Origin: Bugulina stolonifera
Taxonomy: Eukaryota; Bryozoa; Gymnolaemata; Cheilostomatida; Bugulidae
Reading direction: 5' to 3'
DNA: 64,000 nucleotides
Assembly: GCA_935421135.1 (NCBI GenBank)
Contig: OW285195.1
Span: 4,068,701-4,132,700, forward strand
The notes beneath the pieces are model-generated. The model saw only the letters and a list, made by a program, of their open reading frames with translations, ran no database searches and was not told the origin of the DNA. Shown here one piece after another: positions 13,180-25,440 of the stretch; positions within the stretch are counted from its first letter, which is position 1; each line of letters starts with the position of its first letter. A program made the position numbers and the translations under genes.

Positions 13180-13690
13180 CTATAGAGATTGAGACTAATC
13201 TTGGTGTATTAAGTAGTTCTACAGTTAAGCATGTATTTTCAAGAATGTCTCCATGTGGATATAAGTTCGTTTTGCCTGTTCAATGTGGCCATGTGTGGTT
13301 TGCGTAAAATATAATATTTCTCAGTCACGCATACATGTACATTAGATGACAATTTTTGGAAAAGTTGTTATAGGCCTGTGCATGTGTTAGTATTTCCCAC
13401 TTGACGTTAAAGTGTTGTTGCTGTTCCTTTAGTTCCCAGATGTAATACTGAGTTCCGTGCTAGCCCTTTGGCTTTCATTATTAAATGAAGATTTGTGGTT
13501 ATATAGGTGCCTCTTGAAGGTGTTTTCTGTTAGCCTGATGTATGCTTGGTCTGATATGTTGGCGTTGGGTGTTGATACTGTAGCCTGGTAGATTATGCTA
13601 GATGCTAAACAATTACCTTCTAGTTGTGAGGGACGCTGGTGATAAATGGAAATAATAGATACGATACAATGCGAGATGCAACAGGCAATG
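13180..13690 (-). pseudogene. Decayed C-terminal end of a GIY-YIG-type retroelement
   Basis: In minus-strand frames broken by at least one frameshift and stop codons, the translation shows in order: a Gly/Cys-Leu...IYQA start, YIRLTENTFK then YNHKSSFNNE, RASTELS, IWELK-like, VKWEILTHA, and KYYILRKPHMATLNRQNELI with a following STWRHS. This is the conserved layout of the GIY-YIG-like endonuclease tail carried by Penelope-like and related retroelements in invertebrate genomes. The YIG glycine is replaced (YIR). No reverse transcriptase remains upstream. Confidence 0.68.
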
Positions 13691-13809
13691 TGATTGGTTA
13701 AGAACCAGAAGGCTAGAGCATTGTGGGAAGAACCGGGACTTTTGGAGAGTGATGAAAAGAGTGAAGGAGGGATTTGTAGACAAGGAAATCTAGGAGACAT
13801 ATAGAGCAA

Positions 13810-15331
13810 ACTTCAGTCTATATACAAGGTATATTATTATTAGATTATATTATATTCTCTAAGGGCCACTTCACACTAGTGGGCAATTATCCAGTTGCAG
13901 TTGCATCCATAAATAGCTGAGGCTTCTTTTACATTTCCCATACAGCAGGAATGTAGTTTCGCTGTATTTTTGCTAATGATTTTGTTGAGTGTGCTTGACT
14001 TAGGGAAAAGTTTACCAATGATGCTAAAGAAAGCTTTTCCAATATTTGTCTTAACGTTTTTGCTGTATGTTTCTGTTCTAAATTAATCTTCTAGCTTTCT
14101 GGTTAATCTTAATCTGTTCAAAACTAGCTTAAATTGCTAAAATTACCTTGCTTGATTGCTGCAAACAGTATAAGAGGATAACTCTATGCTGTGAACAAAC
14201 AGCTGCTTTTAATTGACATGTGTATTTCTACCTACTATGTAACCAGTAATCTGTATAAAAATGCCCTTGTATACATGCATAATCAACCTTGTAGTTGATT
14301 AGAAAGATGAGATTCATTGTACATAGGACCACTTACCCCAGAAATCTAATCTTATTTTAAATCAAGATTAAGTCAAGCAATATGACTTAATCTATTTCTA
14401 ATCAGTTTTTTCTACATTCCATTTAATCTTGATTTATTCTTAATCTTGAAAAGAATGAACTAAACCAATCATTAATCAAATTTAGCTTTCAATAAAACAA
14501 TCTTAATCAACCTCAATCGTTGAAATCAGTTAAAAGCACACCTCCAGTCACAGGTCACTTGGTCACTTGGTCACAGGTCACTTGGTCACAAGTTACATGA
14601 TCGCATGGTCACATGCGTGGTGACAACGTAATATTGAATACTAAAGAGAAAAACAAATTCATCTGGAATCAATTTGTCCATAGTCCTGGTACTTAATTCA
14701 CAGTCTTCTCGCAGGTAACTTTTAAGAGATTTTATTACTTTGATTGTCAAAGAATTAACTACATTTCGCAAATGGAGATTCACAACTCTGGCTTTTACTA
14801 AGTAATATCATAGAATTAAGTGCGTTAGTATGTTAGCACTGCTAGTAGTAGTAGTACCACCATCATCAGACAATCAGTTACATGGCTTACATGTACAATG
14901 CACAGATATAGAAACATTTTGTTTGCAGCGACTAAAATTAGCATTAAAGCAAAGCTGCATCATGACAACATTATTGCATAACAGTGTAAAGCTTTCTTGT
15001 CTAAGAATATAATATGGTATAAAAGTCAGTAGATTAAGATAGGAAGGCAGAGGTCTCTGTAAAGGTCACTCTACAAAGAAAGAATTCCAGCCAGAGGTAG
15101 ATTCAGAGATTACTTGATGCTATGGAACCAAGATATTTCCTGGTATTGTTATTTTATTGTTATCTAGATCATTATAATCACGTATTTCACATTTTCTCTC
15201 CATGCATGTTGACACTGGTTCACGGGTTTAGTAATTCAGATAAAAAACTATTGTGCACTAAATTTTGTGATTAACCAATCAGGTTTGCCTTGCATAGACA
15301 AATATTTCTCTCGATTCTATTGACCTGAGTC
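13810..15331. other. AT-rich non-coding stretch
   Basis: No supportable gene. Positions 14090-14520 are enriched in degenerate TTAATCTTAATC-like words. Positions 14553-14610 hold short imperfect repeats of ggtcactt. Confidence 0.5.
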
Positions 15332-15473
15332 AACGAAAAAATTTATCATTGTCAGCCTTGTGACCAGCCTGTCATTTCGGTAAGAACGAGTTGGAGATCT
15401 CATGAGATCTCCAACTCGTTCTCACCGAAATGACAGGCTGGTCACAAGGCTGACAATGATAAATTTTTTCGTT
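15332..15473. repeat. 142-bp palindrome (left half of twin hairpin)
   Basis: Two 71-bp arms meet with no spacer at 15402/15403 (centre agatctcatgagatct). They match with one mismatch (taagaac versus gttctca). A transcript could fold into a long uninterrupted hairpin. The right end overlaps the next palindrome by three bases. Confidence 0.95.
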
Positions 15474-15598
15474 TCCTGAATCAATATCAAGGTCTAGTCA
15501 CACGGGCACGAAAGTGCCAACGAAATTTGAAATGCATTTCAAATTTCGTTGGCACTTTCGTGCCCGTGTGACTAGACCTTGATATTGATTCAGGAAAC
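15471..15598. repeat. 128-bp perfect palindrome (right half of twin hairpin)
   Basis: Two perfectly complementary 64-bp arms are centred at 15534/15535 (gaaatgcatttc). The outer ends are GTTTCCTGAATC and GATTCAGGAAAC. The absence of mismatches means a recent origin or active homogenisation, or a library or assembly fold-back artefact. Confidence 0.95.
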
Positions 15599-16173
15599 TT
15601 CAAGAGTAAAGGTACATGGATGTGAAACAAGTCTCTGACTGCTGAATAGTCAAACCCGTAACACCTTATATACATGTACATGTTCATGTACACTGTATAA
15701 CTAGTTCGCTCAGAGCATGTTCACTGCTCACCGGTGAATCTTCCTTTTTAAGATTGCTGAGCTGGTATTATAGCTGTGGTACATGTATGTTTTGTTCACT
15801 GTGCTACATATAGGTGACTAGCTGCTAAATTTAATTGAATCACCCTTCTTTGATAAAAACTCTAATAATTTGACGTGTTTTCTTGACTTGTTAGTTTCAG
15901 ACCTAATACAAATGTGTGAATATATTATTTCTAACCCACTTTGAGCGCAAATAATCCAAGTGCAGCGGATGAAGCTAAAGATCGAAAATTTGATATGGTT
16001 ATCAGATAATTAAACTCAACTTATTGTGAAAAGTTTGAATGTGTCCGGTGACCAATAAGTGGTTTCCTTCAGTCATATTATCACTTTGATCTAAAAAGAG
16101 GCAAGAAATAGAAAATATTCATAGTACTATGTAAAAATGAGAGCATAATATTATTTATTTTCTGACATTTCAG

Positions 16174-17179
16174 GCACTGGTCGCCATTTGTGAAGCCGGG
16201 CAAAATGAAGACGAGCTAATGAAAATTATTGGTCAAAAGAAATTTATGAATAAAATAGCAACCATTGTTAAATGATGGGCTGATCATGAGGAGATACAGA
16301 GGAGAGAAAAAAACACCATAATTGATTCAACTCAGTACATGTATGCTGCAGCTCTTGATGTCAAGACAATTGGGAAGACAAATGATTTATTCATCAGTTA
16401 TGACTATAAAAAGCAGATTGAACCGTACTATTAATAACCATCCACTTGGAACAGATGGTGGACATAGTTATGATTGCTGCAAGGTGCTCAGTGATACTGA
16501 CCCAAATCAACACAGCAAATGTTACAAGTCTCTGGAGACAATGCGAAGCTTGATTCCAAATTTGGAACTTTCCACAGTTGGAACCGGTTTGAAGCCAGAG
16601 TTTGGTAACATGGTGCATACAGAACTACAGTTTCTATTTGGAAAGAAAGGTGAAGCTTACATCAATAAACACAAAGGCAAAATAATTTTAATCTACACCT
16701 ATTTGGTTCCCTGTGTCCAGTTGTCTTATGAAGGAATTGGGGAATGTGCAGCAGAACTTGGAAGATTTTTACACAACTTTAATCATGGCAACGAGAGAAC
16801 ATATTTCGTGGTTGTATTCAAATCTGCTAACTATGGGAACACAGTGCAAAAGGTATCGTACATGTACCTGTCGCTCAATGGTATACCAACCTTTCAATTA
16901 AAGAAAAACATTGTGAACGGCAAGTATTTTGTTGAGTTGATACAGGACAGTTATAAAGACCATCTGAAGCAGACGACTGGTATACAATTCCCTAAATTAT
17001 CTCATGCAGATTTTGAGAATCTAAAGGGAGACGATCTAACCAAAGCATGCATGGAGATTAACCCATTGTTGAAAGAGAGGGCTCAGAAACCCTGTGAGAG
17101 GTTTACCAGGATAAAAAGTGACTTGGACATGAAGAAAGCTGCTTGGGTTGCAGAGAGACAAGCACAAAATGAGACTTAA
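16174..17179 (+). pseudogene. Broken coding region of unknown family
   Basis: A plausible acceptor (tgacatttcag) at 16173 precedes an open frame (ALVAICEAGQNEDELMKII...). This frame is interrupted by a TGA near 16273, stays protein-like to about 16430 (WADHEEIQRRE..., ALDVKTIGKTNDLF), and then continues in another frame up to a stop at 17179. The second part, about 245 residues, reads as a genuine hydrophilic protein (for example GTDGGHSYDCCKVLSD, PEFGNMVHTELQFLFGKKGE). It ends in a charged helix-like tail (ERAQKPCERFTRIKSDLDMKK). I do not recognise the family. It may be a degenerate gene or a captured fragment of a mobile element; a single intact exon is unlikely given two lesions. Confidence 0.55.
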
Positions 17180-20100
17180 TAACTGTGACAGTGTCTACAT
17201 AGTCTCAAACATTATTGTCAACACTCCATTGTAGCTGATATACAGGTGTACGCATTGTGGAAGCAGTTCCTAATAATTAATACCTGTAGAATTGTCTCAA
17301 AGATCAGATGAGTTTCTCTTATGCACACACTAAATTGTTATTGGCATATTATATAAAGCATATCATTGTGAATTTATTGAGCATGTTATACACGTACATG
17401 TACATGTACAACATGCACATGACTAATATCATAATAGCCTACATCTACATGTATCTTTACTCATTCATGTCTAATTCTTTAACTCTGATTTTTATTGCAT
17501 GCTTTACATGACTTGTAACTTTTGCTAGTATACATGTGTAGATGAAATAAAATACCCTACAGCTTATTATCAGGGAAGCATTATATTATTTCTTTATGCA
17601 TGTAATTATGCTATATCATAGTGAGGTCGAGCAGGATGGCTTGTATGATTGCTCTATTCCTGATACCAATGCAAACAGCTATCAGCGCTGGTCAAATGGG
17701 TGGAGTTGAGCTTAAAGACACTGTTTGGTAATTCATTGGTTAAATTAATGTATCAGTCTTTCATGACTAACTAATCTGTTAGTCATGAAAGACTGATACA
17801 CGTTTAATTTCGCCTAGCGCTAACACAATTGGAGTTATCTGCTCTCTGCCTGGATAAGACTACTCCAAATAATCTTCTCTGATAGGATTTATCTTTTTAG
17901 CAAACATGTTTTTCATGTGTCTCTATTCTACAATGTATGTTTTATTAATAAAGCTGAGTTATTATGATAAAACAACTCAGGCAATATGTTGATTAAACAA
18001 AGCTGCCATGAAACTGAAAAGCGAATGGTTACAATACCAACAGAATACTGGCCAGTGTGACAAAAATTCATAAACTATAGAACATGCAGCATGACTTCAA
18101 TCAGATGTTGTCATCTGAAAACCAACAATACATTTTGCCTTACATACAATGCTGTAGAGACTCAATGGGGGAAATTATCTCTCCAGATAACGGCTTTTCA
18201 GGCTAGAATATTTTTGATTTATCTATCAGGCAATTGAAAAACAATAATAACACTCCAACTGTAGAGAAGGTATAACTATTACCAATTGTTATTGGCATCA
18301 TCATATCCGAGGTAGTATCCTAAATCAAATTTCCTCTTTCTGTATTGGCAGAATCATTTTGGTAGCTGGTAGCCCGATTGTATCAAGGAGTTGTCTGCTC
18401 ATAGCACTAACTATTATATAATAGAGAGGATAACTCCTCCATAAGTGTTAGGTTGTATTACATAATATAGTTATAGAATGGTTTGACATGAGAATTAAAG
18501 CTACTTGCTGATGATGGATAGCAGAGATAAAGTCAGGTCGTATTGTGTCTTCAGACAAGTCAAAATATAGACTGTACAGTGTTCCATAACTTTATGTAGT
18601 CTTAGTTCTTTGCTTTCGGTTGGGGTTGGAATTAACTGAGTAAGCTGGGTGATATCATAGGGTACTTAAGAAGACAACCTCTCCATGAAGCATTAATTTA
18701 AACTCACACTATAATACAGTATGTGTGTCATAAGGTACTGTACTATGTTCATACAACATACATGTACTACTTACTTACTCCTTATGGTTGAAAGGGTTTA
18801 TCAGAGTTGGGAGAGGACAACTTCCAACGGGCAGTAGTATTGCTAGCTATAATTGGTACTATGATGGCTGTAGGATATGAAGCTAGGCATAGACTCTGTC
18901 AAGTGCATTTCTTGCAACATTATTATTAATGAATATACGTACATGTATATCATATTATATTCTGTTCTCACATTTTTACAAAAAATTTCAGCACTAGAAA
19001 GCAGTGCTGTTGTAAAGTGGTTAAAAACATGCAGAGCAATGACCTTGTAGCTTTTCATCTAGAAAATAAAACAAATGCAACTAAGTTGGCAGCACCAGTC
19101 CTAGAACTTACCGACTGCCCCACGTATTTTCGTGATCCCTAAAGTTGACTCAAATGTCAAATTTCTTTTATTCTCAATGTATACATTTTAGAGAAGACTA
19201 CTTCAGTATCTACTGGACTTTACCACCACTTGGAATAGTATAACATAAAGTGTTGCCATCAATAATAGTTGAATTGTGTTGTTCTGATTTATTGTAGTTA
19301 CCTGATTGGATACAAACAGCTCAATCGTTGTGGTTATGTAATATTTATCGCCTGCAGCTAATGATGCAGACAGCTGTTTGTCACCAGACAATACTAAGCC
19401 TATTTAATCGAACTTATAAAGTTATAATCCACTACACACTCTAATTTCACACTCACTCTCAAGGTAATCCGATCACACAGCATCACTCAGTGAGTGTGAA
19501 CTCTATTCCCACCACTTTATCACATAATAATATTATATTTAATAACCAAGCTATTTAAATAATCAATTCTTGCTGTTGTTTACAGTTTTGTGGTATTGTA
19601 ATAATAGCCTTAGGCTTTCACCACTCAGCTATATTATACATGTACCGTGCATGTCGTTGAAATGAGAATGAAGTTTTCTCATGTGAAAGTTTATTGGATA
19701 CTTTACTTTGGGCTTTCAATTCATGTTGGCAAAAGGGGGCTTTATTTCTGAAATAAGGTGCTCTTCTAGACTTTAAGTAATGCTGTAAACATACTGCCTA
19801 CACAACATGACACTGACACACAATTACCATGTTATTTATAAAGTACTCTTACAATATACATGTACATGTAAACATATGTACTTGTACACAATTTAATGGG
19901 GGAAGGGGAAGTTAGTTTTGGAGAATGGACAGTTCAGCTAGTAAGTACGCAAAACTCTCCAAAGTATCGAAAACAAATTATTTATACTAACACATTGAAA
20001 CCCCTTACCCCATAATTTGCTGCTAAATCAGTTGATAAACATACTATATTTGTTAACTTTGATTCATGAAGAGTTCCACTTGGGATGTGGCTTGACAAAC

Positions 20101-21700
20101 AACAATTTTACATGTATATTCAATTTAATTTGGCTGCTGCAGTGGTACTACAATAGAATAATAATAACGTGTATAGTAAACTTGAGAGGGTTTTTTCTTT
20201 TGTCACGAAGTCCTAGAGAAATTAATTAACATAATTATTACCAATTGTGAAACCAATATTTTTCTCCAATCAATGGAGAACTTCTAAATAATTGGCATGT
20301 GGCCAGAATAAAACCCAGTGACAGTTAGTTCAAGTGCTCTCCCAGTGTCTTCCTGAGCAGGTGTGAGAATTGACTAAGAGGTGTCATATTCTAAGTCAAC
20401 TTAAATATATCATATTGTTTGTTAGCAAATAAATGAAATGATTATAGTTGCTATAGAGGCAATTTATTAGCAAACTAACAATCTGTTCTATTGTACCCTA
20501 ACAATGGGTCCTGAGATACTTTGTAAATATACACTTCTAATCAAATAATAGTCATTCTGGAATTATACTACTGCTCTGATAAATTATAAATGCACATGTA
20601 CATGTATATGTATGTCTAGTATTAATACCTGTATGAATTAAGGTTTGTTTAGTGTATATTGCAGTTCACTATATAATATAATATATTATTTGTTGAGGCA
20701 AACTACAATAACACAACACAATAAGTTTTCTATGTACACATACATATGTATTCAGTTTAATATGTTAGATCAAATTTTAATCAAAAAGTAATTTTAGAGG
20801 TGAAATATGGAATTAGTGGTTATATTCACAAATCCCATCTGCCAGTTTATTTTATTTATGAATAGTATAAGTAGTATGAGCAGTGTTAGTTGTCTCAGGT
20901 TATACAGGTAGTGTTGTTTGCGATGTGTAATTCCTGCGTTGCGGTTATGATATTTAAAATATATGCATATAGATACTTGTATAAGTCATACTAAATTAGG
21001 ACTGCATGTACATGTACACTAATTAGATTGCTGCACTACCAGCCTGAAAACTGTGAATTTCGTGAGGCTCACAGTTGGTTTTAGAAGGTAATGCTGGTCT
21101 ACTTTTCTATAGGGGGGTACTGTACTGGTCAAAGGTGGTTGTGTTGAAGTGATGAACTTGGGCTATCTCTACCATGATCAGACTCACCACAGATAAATTC
21201 TCCAGAAGCCTGTGGTACTCAGGCTACTTAGTTTGATTGCGGAACCTAGCCTCAGGTCTACGAGTTCTGCCCTCAGGTGCTCACTCTTTCATTATCGGTA
21301 ATACACTGTAGCTTATGTCGTCCTTCCTGTTACCAGCTCCAGATATCAACACCTACACAACACTATATTTACCTGCATACATGTATATGTAGCGCATAGA
21401 CAAATGAGAGAAGATAACTTTCTACTCATACATGTGGGTTAGACGACATAATTATGCAAATGCACCTTTCATATTTTTTTGTTTTTTGCACAAAAACTGC
21501 TGAAAATGACAGGCTAGCAGGTGCTGTACTGTTTAGACCATGGCATGTCCTGGTACTTAATCAATATAGCCAACCCCTGTCAACTACACTCTACATGTAT
21601 GTGACAGATTTATACTATGTTGTTATCTGAGAAAGAATAAGTAATATTATCATTGTACATGTACTAACATGTGACTATACCCTGTAACTTACATGTAGAG
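17180..21700. other. AT-rich intergenic stretch, no gene seen
   Basis: No coherent coding region is visible. It contains the hairpin at 17750-17799, a short inverted repeat at 19446-19457/19489-19500 (ttcacactcact and its complement) and scattered TACATGTA clusters (17392-17410, 19858-19871, 20592-20605). Confidence 0.5.
17750..17799. repeat. Perfect 22-bp inverted repeat, 6-base loop
   Basis: Arms 17750-17771 and 17778-17799 (gtatcagtctttcatgacta...) are perfectly complementary around taatct. No U-run or gene end is near, so there is no reason to call a terminator. Confidence 0.9.
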
Positions 21701-22530
21701 CACCTCAACGCAATCCATGGCATCTGCTAAGGTTCCCAGACTCAATGGAACATGCATTAGGTTGTACAGAGGGAAGCTGAGGTGAAAATATACCTACCAA
21801 AAAACTTGGACACTTATACTTTGGAAACAGTAACCAGCTTGTTGCCACTGTATCAATAAGGAGGAGGAGCTTACCAGCCAATATGGCCGCCAAACTTGCG
21901 GTTTGAGATTCAGAAACCATTTCAAGAAGTGCTCAACTTTAACCTTTGATTTAATTAATCTCTTCAGCTTCGACCGCACAGTGAAAATTTTGAGATGTAG
22001 GTTTACTTTGCATTATGGATAAAAGTTGTTGGTAATTTTTCTCTATCTACTGCACCCAAATTATATACTGTGTGTTTGATTTAGTTAGTGCATTGCATCA
22101 CGGTTGCAATATAACTTTACTTGTAATGAGGATCTAGAGAAATATTTTGCATTATTGGATATCATTTATATAAACTATGATAAAGTCTATTGAAGATGGT
22201 TGTAAGATATTCTTGTGCATAGCTGATACTCGATGGCATGAACAGAAATGCTTGTAGATTGGGTTCCGGAGTTTATACTGAGGTCATTTCAATGGAAGTC
22301 GGTTTCAATTTGAAGGTCATGAAACCAATGGCTAAATGATACAAGCTTATTGTGTCTATCGAGCAGATGGGTTGTTTATTTCCATTGATGTCTGGTATAG
22401 GAGTTGTCTCTTGGTATGTAAAAGGTAGCCCGTGAGTTACAGGGAATGCCAGGCAAACACTAGACGACCCACCAGTCACACAGGCTACAGTATAATATAG
22501 TCTCGTCATGTATGTTCCCAACTTTCAACA

Positions 22531-22764
22531 GTGAGGGTCTTCGCGACCTAAATTGCAGCACAGGCCAACTCGCTAAAATATTTTGCGACACACATCCGTC
22601 ACAGAGTCGCAAACACACCGGCCTGGGTCAAAGCAAAATTCCTCATTTTCATGCACGAAACCCAGGTATGCCGATGGGCTAGGGATAGTTTCGTCTGGCC
22701 ACGCAAAGTCCCAGGCCAATAACCTTTGTAGAATTTTTATTTGTGACCTGCGAAGACACTAAAC
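22531..22764. mobile_element. Small inverted-repeat element (MITE-like), uninterrupted copy
   Basis: The ends read gtgagggtcttcgcgacct and, reversed, agtgtcttcgcaggtca, so they form a loose terminal inverted repeat around GTCTTCGC. The interior (agcacaggccaactcgc, gacacacatccgtcacagag, gcaaacacaccggcctgggt) matches, in reverse orientation, the element at 54894-55264. The sequence is more GC- and CpG-rich than its surroundings. It has no coding capacity. Confidence 0.65.
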
Positions 22765-25440
22765 GTTAATATCGGAGGTTATGTATACGACCTTCACATA
22801 CAAGTATTATAATTGCTCTACCATCTGATTTGGAGTTGTTTTCTCTCTTAGATTATTAATAGTATCATGACTGTAAGAGTAAGGAAGAGCCAAAGGTCTA
22901 AGCCAACATACTTGACTAGGTTTAGGAAAGTGTTACACTTGAAGTTAGTAGTGTTTTCATTCCTCCAGCAAACATTGTGTCTAAATACAAGAGAGTATTG
23001 AGGTTGAAGCATGCTGGCTGGCCCATTACAAGGATTAGTGAACAAATAAAGGTGTTGATTCAACTAGACAAGTAGCTGTGTCCTCAGGCTATAGCAAAGT
23101 ATACATAAATATGCATTCAATACCAACAATGCAACCTGCAGTATTTAACTTGCCAATTAACTTTAAGAGGTGTTTAGCTCTACTAACTGGTTGTAAAAAG
23201 TGTATCAGCAAGGGTGGTTGAAGTACCCACCCTTCCATAGAGGTCTAATTGTGGGCTAAGTCAACAGATAGAAAGCTAGAGCACAATGTTTGGTTTCATA
23301 GGCAGTTAATTTCCTATGTCAACATTTCTCTCAACACACCTGTCATAGGCAGGGCATACAAGCACCCACCCCCAAAAATGTTTATTGGTTTCACAGCTAA
23401 GTGCTTGAAATTTTAAGAAGTACAAACATTGGGCTAAAGAGAGTCAATATTGAAAGACACACAATGCATATACTGATCTAGTCTGAAATATAAATCCCAT
23501 TTTATAAATAATCTTCCATAATATATAATATGTATAAATATTATAATTATTATTATTACTTTATATCATGCATGCATACCCTGGTGAATGCACTATACTG
23601 GGTGCATTGTGGGCCATATTTGCATTTTATTTTAACTTATTAAAAATTAATGACTTTCTTAAGGATATGACAGACAAAGAACAGTGAAGTATTAATTAAT
23701 TCAGAATAATATTGTATTTTAAAATCTATCATAGTAGAAAATATGGCCCCTAAGAACTCGGTGAACCATTTGCATAAGTATGCTGAACTCTGTCAGTGAC
23801 ACGCAGCTGCAGGTTACAGCAGGTTACAGCAGGTTACAGCAGGTTACAGCAGGTTACAGCAGGTTACAGCGCTCAATCTCAAACACAAAACTGTTATTAA
23901 GTTAAATTACATTGCATCATAGTATAGTCATTATAGTGCATTGGTATACAATTTGTAAATATAGTGTAACACAATGTGAGTATATATTACATTGTACATG
24001 TAATATGTACACCTAGGCCTACCTAGTGCTACATGTACCTAATATTGTTGTTTTTAGCCATGTCTGGCACTTTTATACAAGCACTGTGTACAGGTCTATG
24101 GAAACAGAAAGTGCTATCTCTGTATAGTATTACTAACATTAATAGGTCCATTTTGGTTACCTTTCACTTAGCCACATGTTCAACATGGGTTATGTTCACT
24201 TAGGTCAACCTGGGTTATCTACATAGTACTGCTACAACACTGTAATCTCATACTGCTTTTGTACTTGAAGTAGTCATCAAAGGTGCAAGCATAAAATATG
24301 TGTAGGTCTACATGTTACAGTAGCTGCATTTCCTCCTCACAGCATAATATTATTTTATGGTATGCCAAGCTGATAACAGTATTTCACTACCTTTGTACAA
24401 GTATTTTGTCACATTATAGCAAAGTACCTATGATATATTATTATTGTGTATATAGTCCTGACTAAGTGGAAATGAGGTAAGCCATTGGAATTGAATTGCC
24501 AACTGTATTATGGTGACTATGTAACTGCACATCATATTATTGAGATAATAGAAAATAGAAAGTAATAGTTTAGGAATTATCAGCATTCGGCAACTACTTT
24601 CAATTATTTGTATCATCCAGTAAATACTGTAATATCTCCGTCAGTGTGAGAACTATCCAGTTTTACAAGTTTGGTTCTGGAAAAGATGTATTTATCTATG
24701 GCTTACACAGGTTACAGGATAGTTTCATCAATACAGATTCTGGCTCAGGTTCTATCAGGGAAGTGTAAATGTGAAAGAAGGTGTAACTAATATGTCATGT
24801 AATTTATTTTATTCATTATATCAACAAAACAGAAAATAAAATACCATGTATAGTAGTACAAGTAGACAAAACAGAAAGTGTGTCATGGTTGGACAACAAC
24901 TGAATCTTCAGTAATCATTTCATAAAAACCATCTCATTAATCAAACCTGGACAGCTGAGTTTTATAAAATAGATTATGTTACATAATAGTTTACAGTTGA
25001 AAGCACAAGCCCTAAGTGTCACTTTGTCAGACAGCTGCAGGTTCCCTAATACAAGATGAAATGTCATCTTTGACATAGGTATGCAGGTGTTGAGCATTTT
25101 GATTGACATGAATGTTTCACAATTACATTCAGGTATCATATGCAGCTTTGAGTTTACAAATGTTGTTACAATCAAGCTCTCAAATTACATCTTTGGTATG
25201 AAACTTGGTATAAACACTAAAATATAATAGTAATACATGTATGTACATCATAATTTTATAAAATATAACATCTGTACAAAAATATAAATTACACCCTGCA
25301 AAGACAGTCTGTGGAGTTAAACTGTTAAATCTCAAGAAATTGAAATGTACATGTATACACAAGAACATGTTTGGTAGGTTATAAAGAATAGCCCTAGTAA
25401 ATATAAATTAAATTTATAATAAAATAGTGTGATTGTTTTA
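22765..25440. other. Region 3' of the Frizzled gene, no other gene seen
   Basis: Contains the 10-bp repeat at 23811 and otherwise AT-rich unique-looking sequence. A minus-strand AATAAA at about 24808-24803 could be the polyadenylation signal of the Frizzled transcript, giving a 3' UTR of about 0.6 kb. Confidence 0.45.
23811..23870. repeat. 10-bp tandem repeat, six perfect copies
   Basis: Six exact copies of aggttacagc run head to tail. Confidence 0.95.

Noticed and set aside
22273..22521. 82-codon minus-strand frame with an acceptor-like ctgtag
   Set aside because: No donor-side partner exon or family match could be found.
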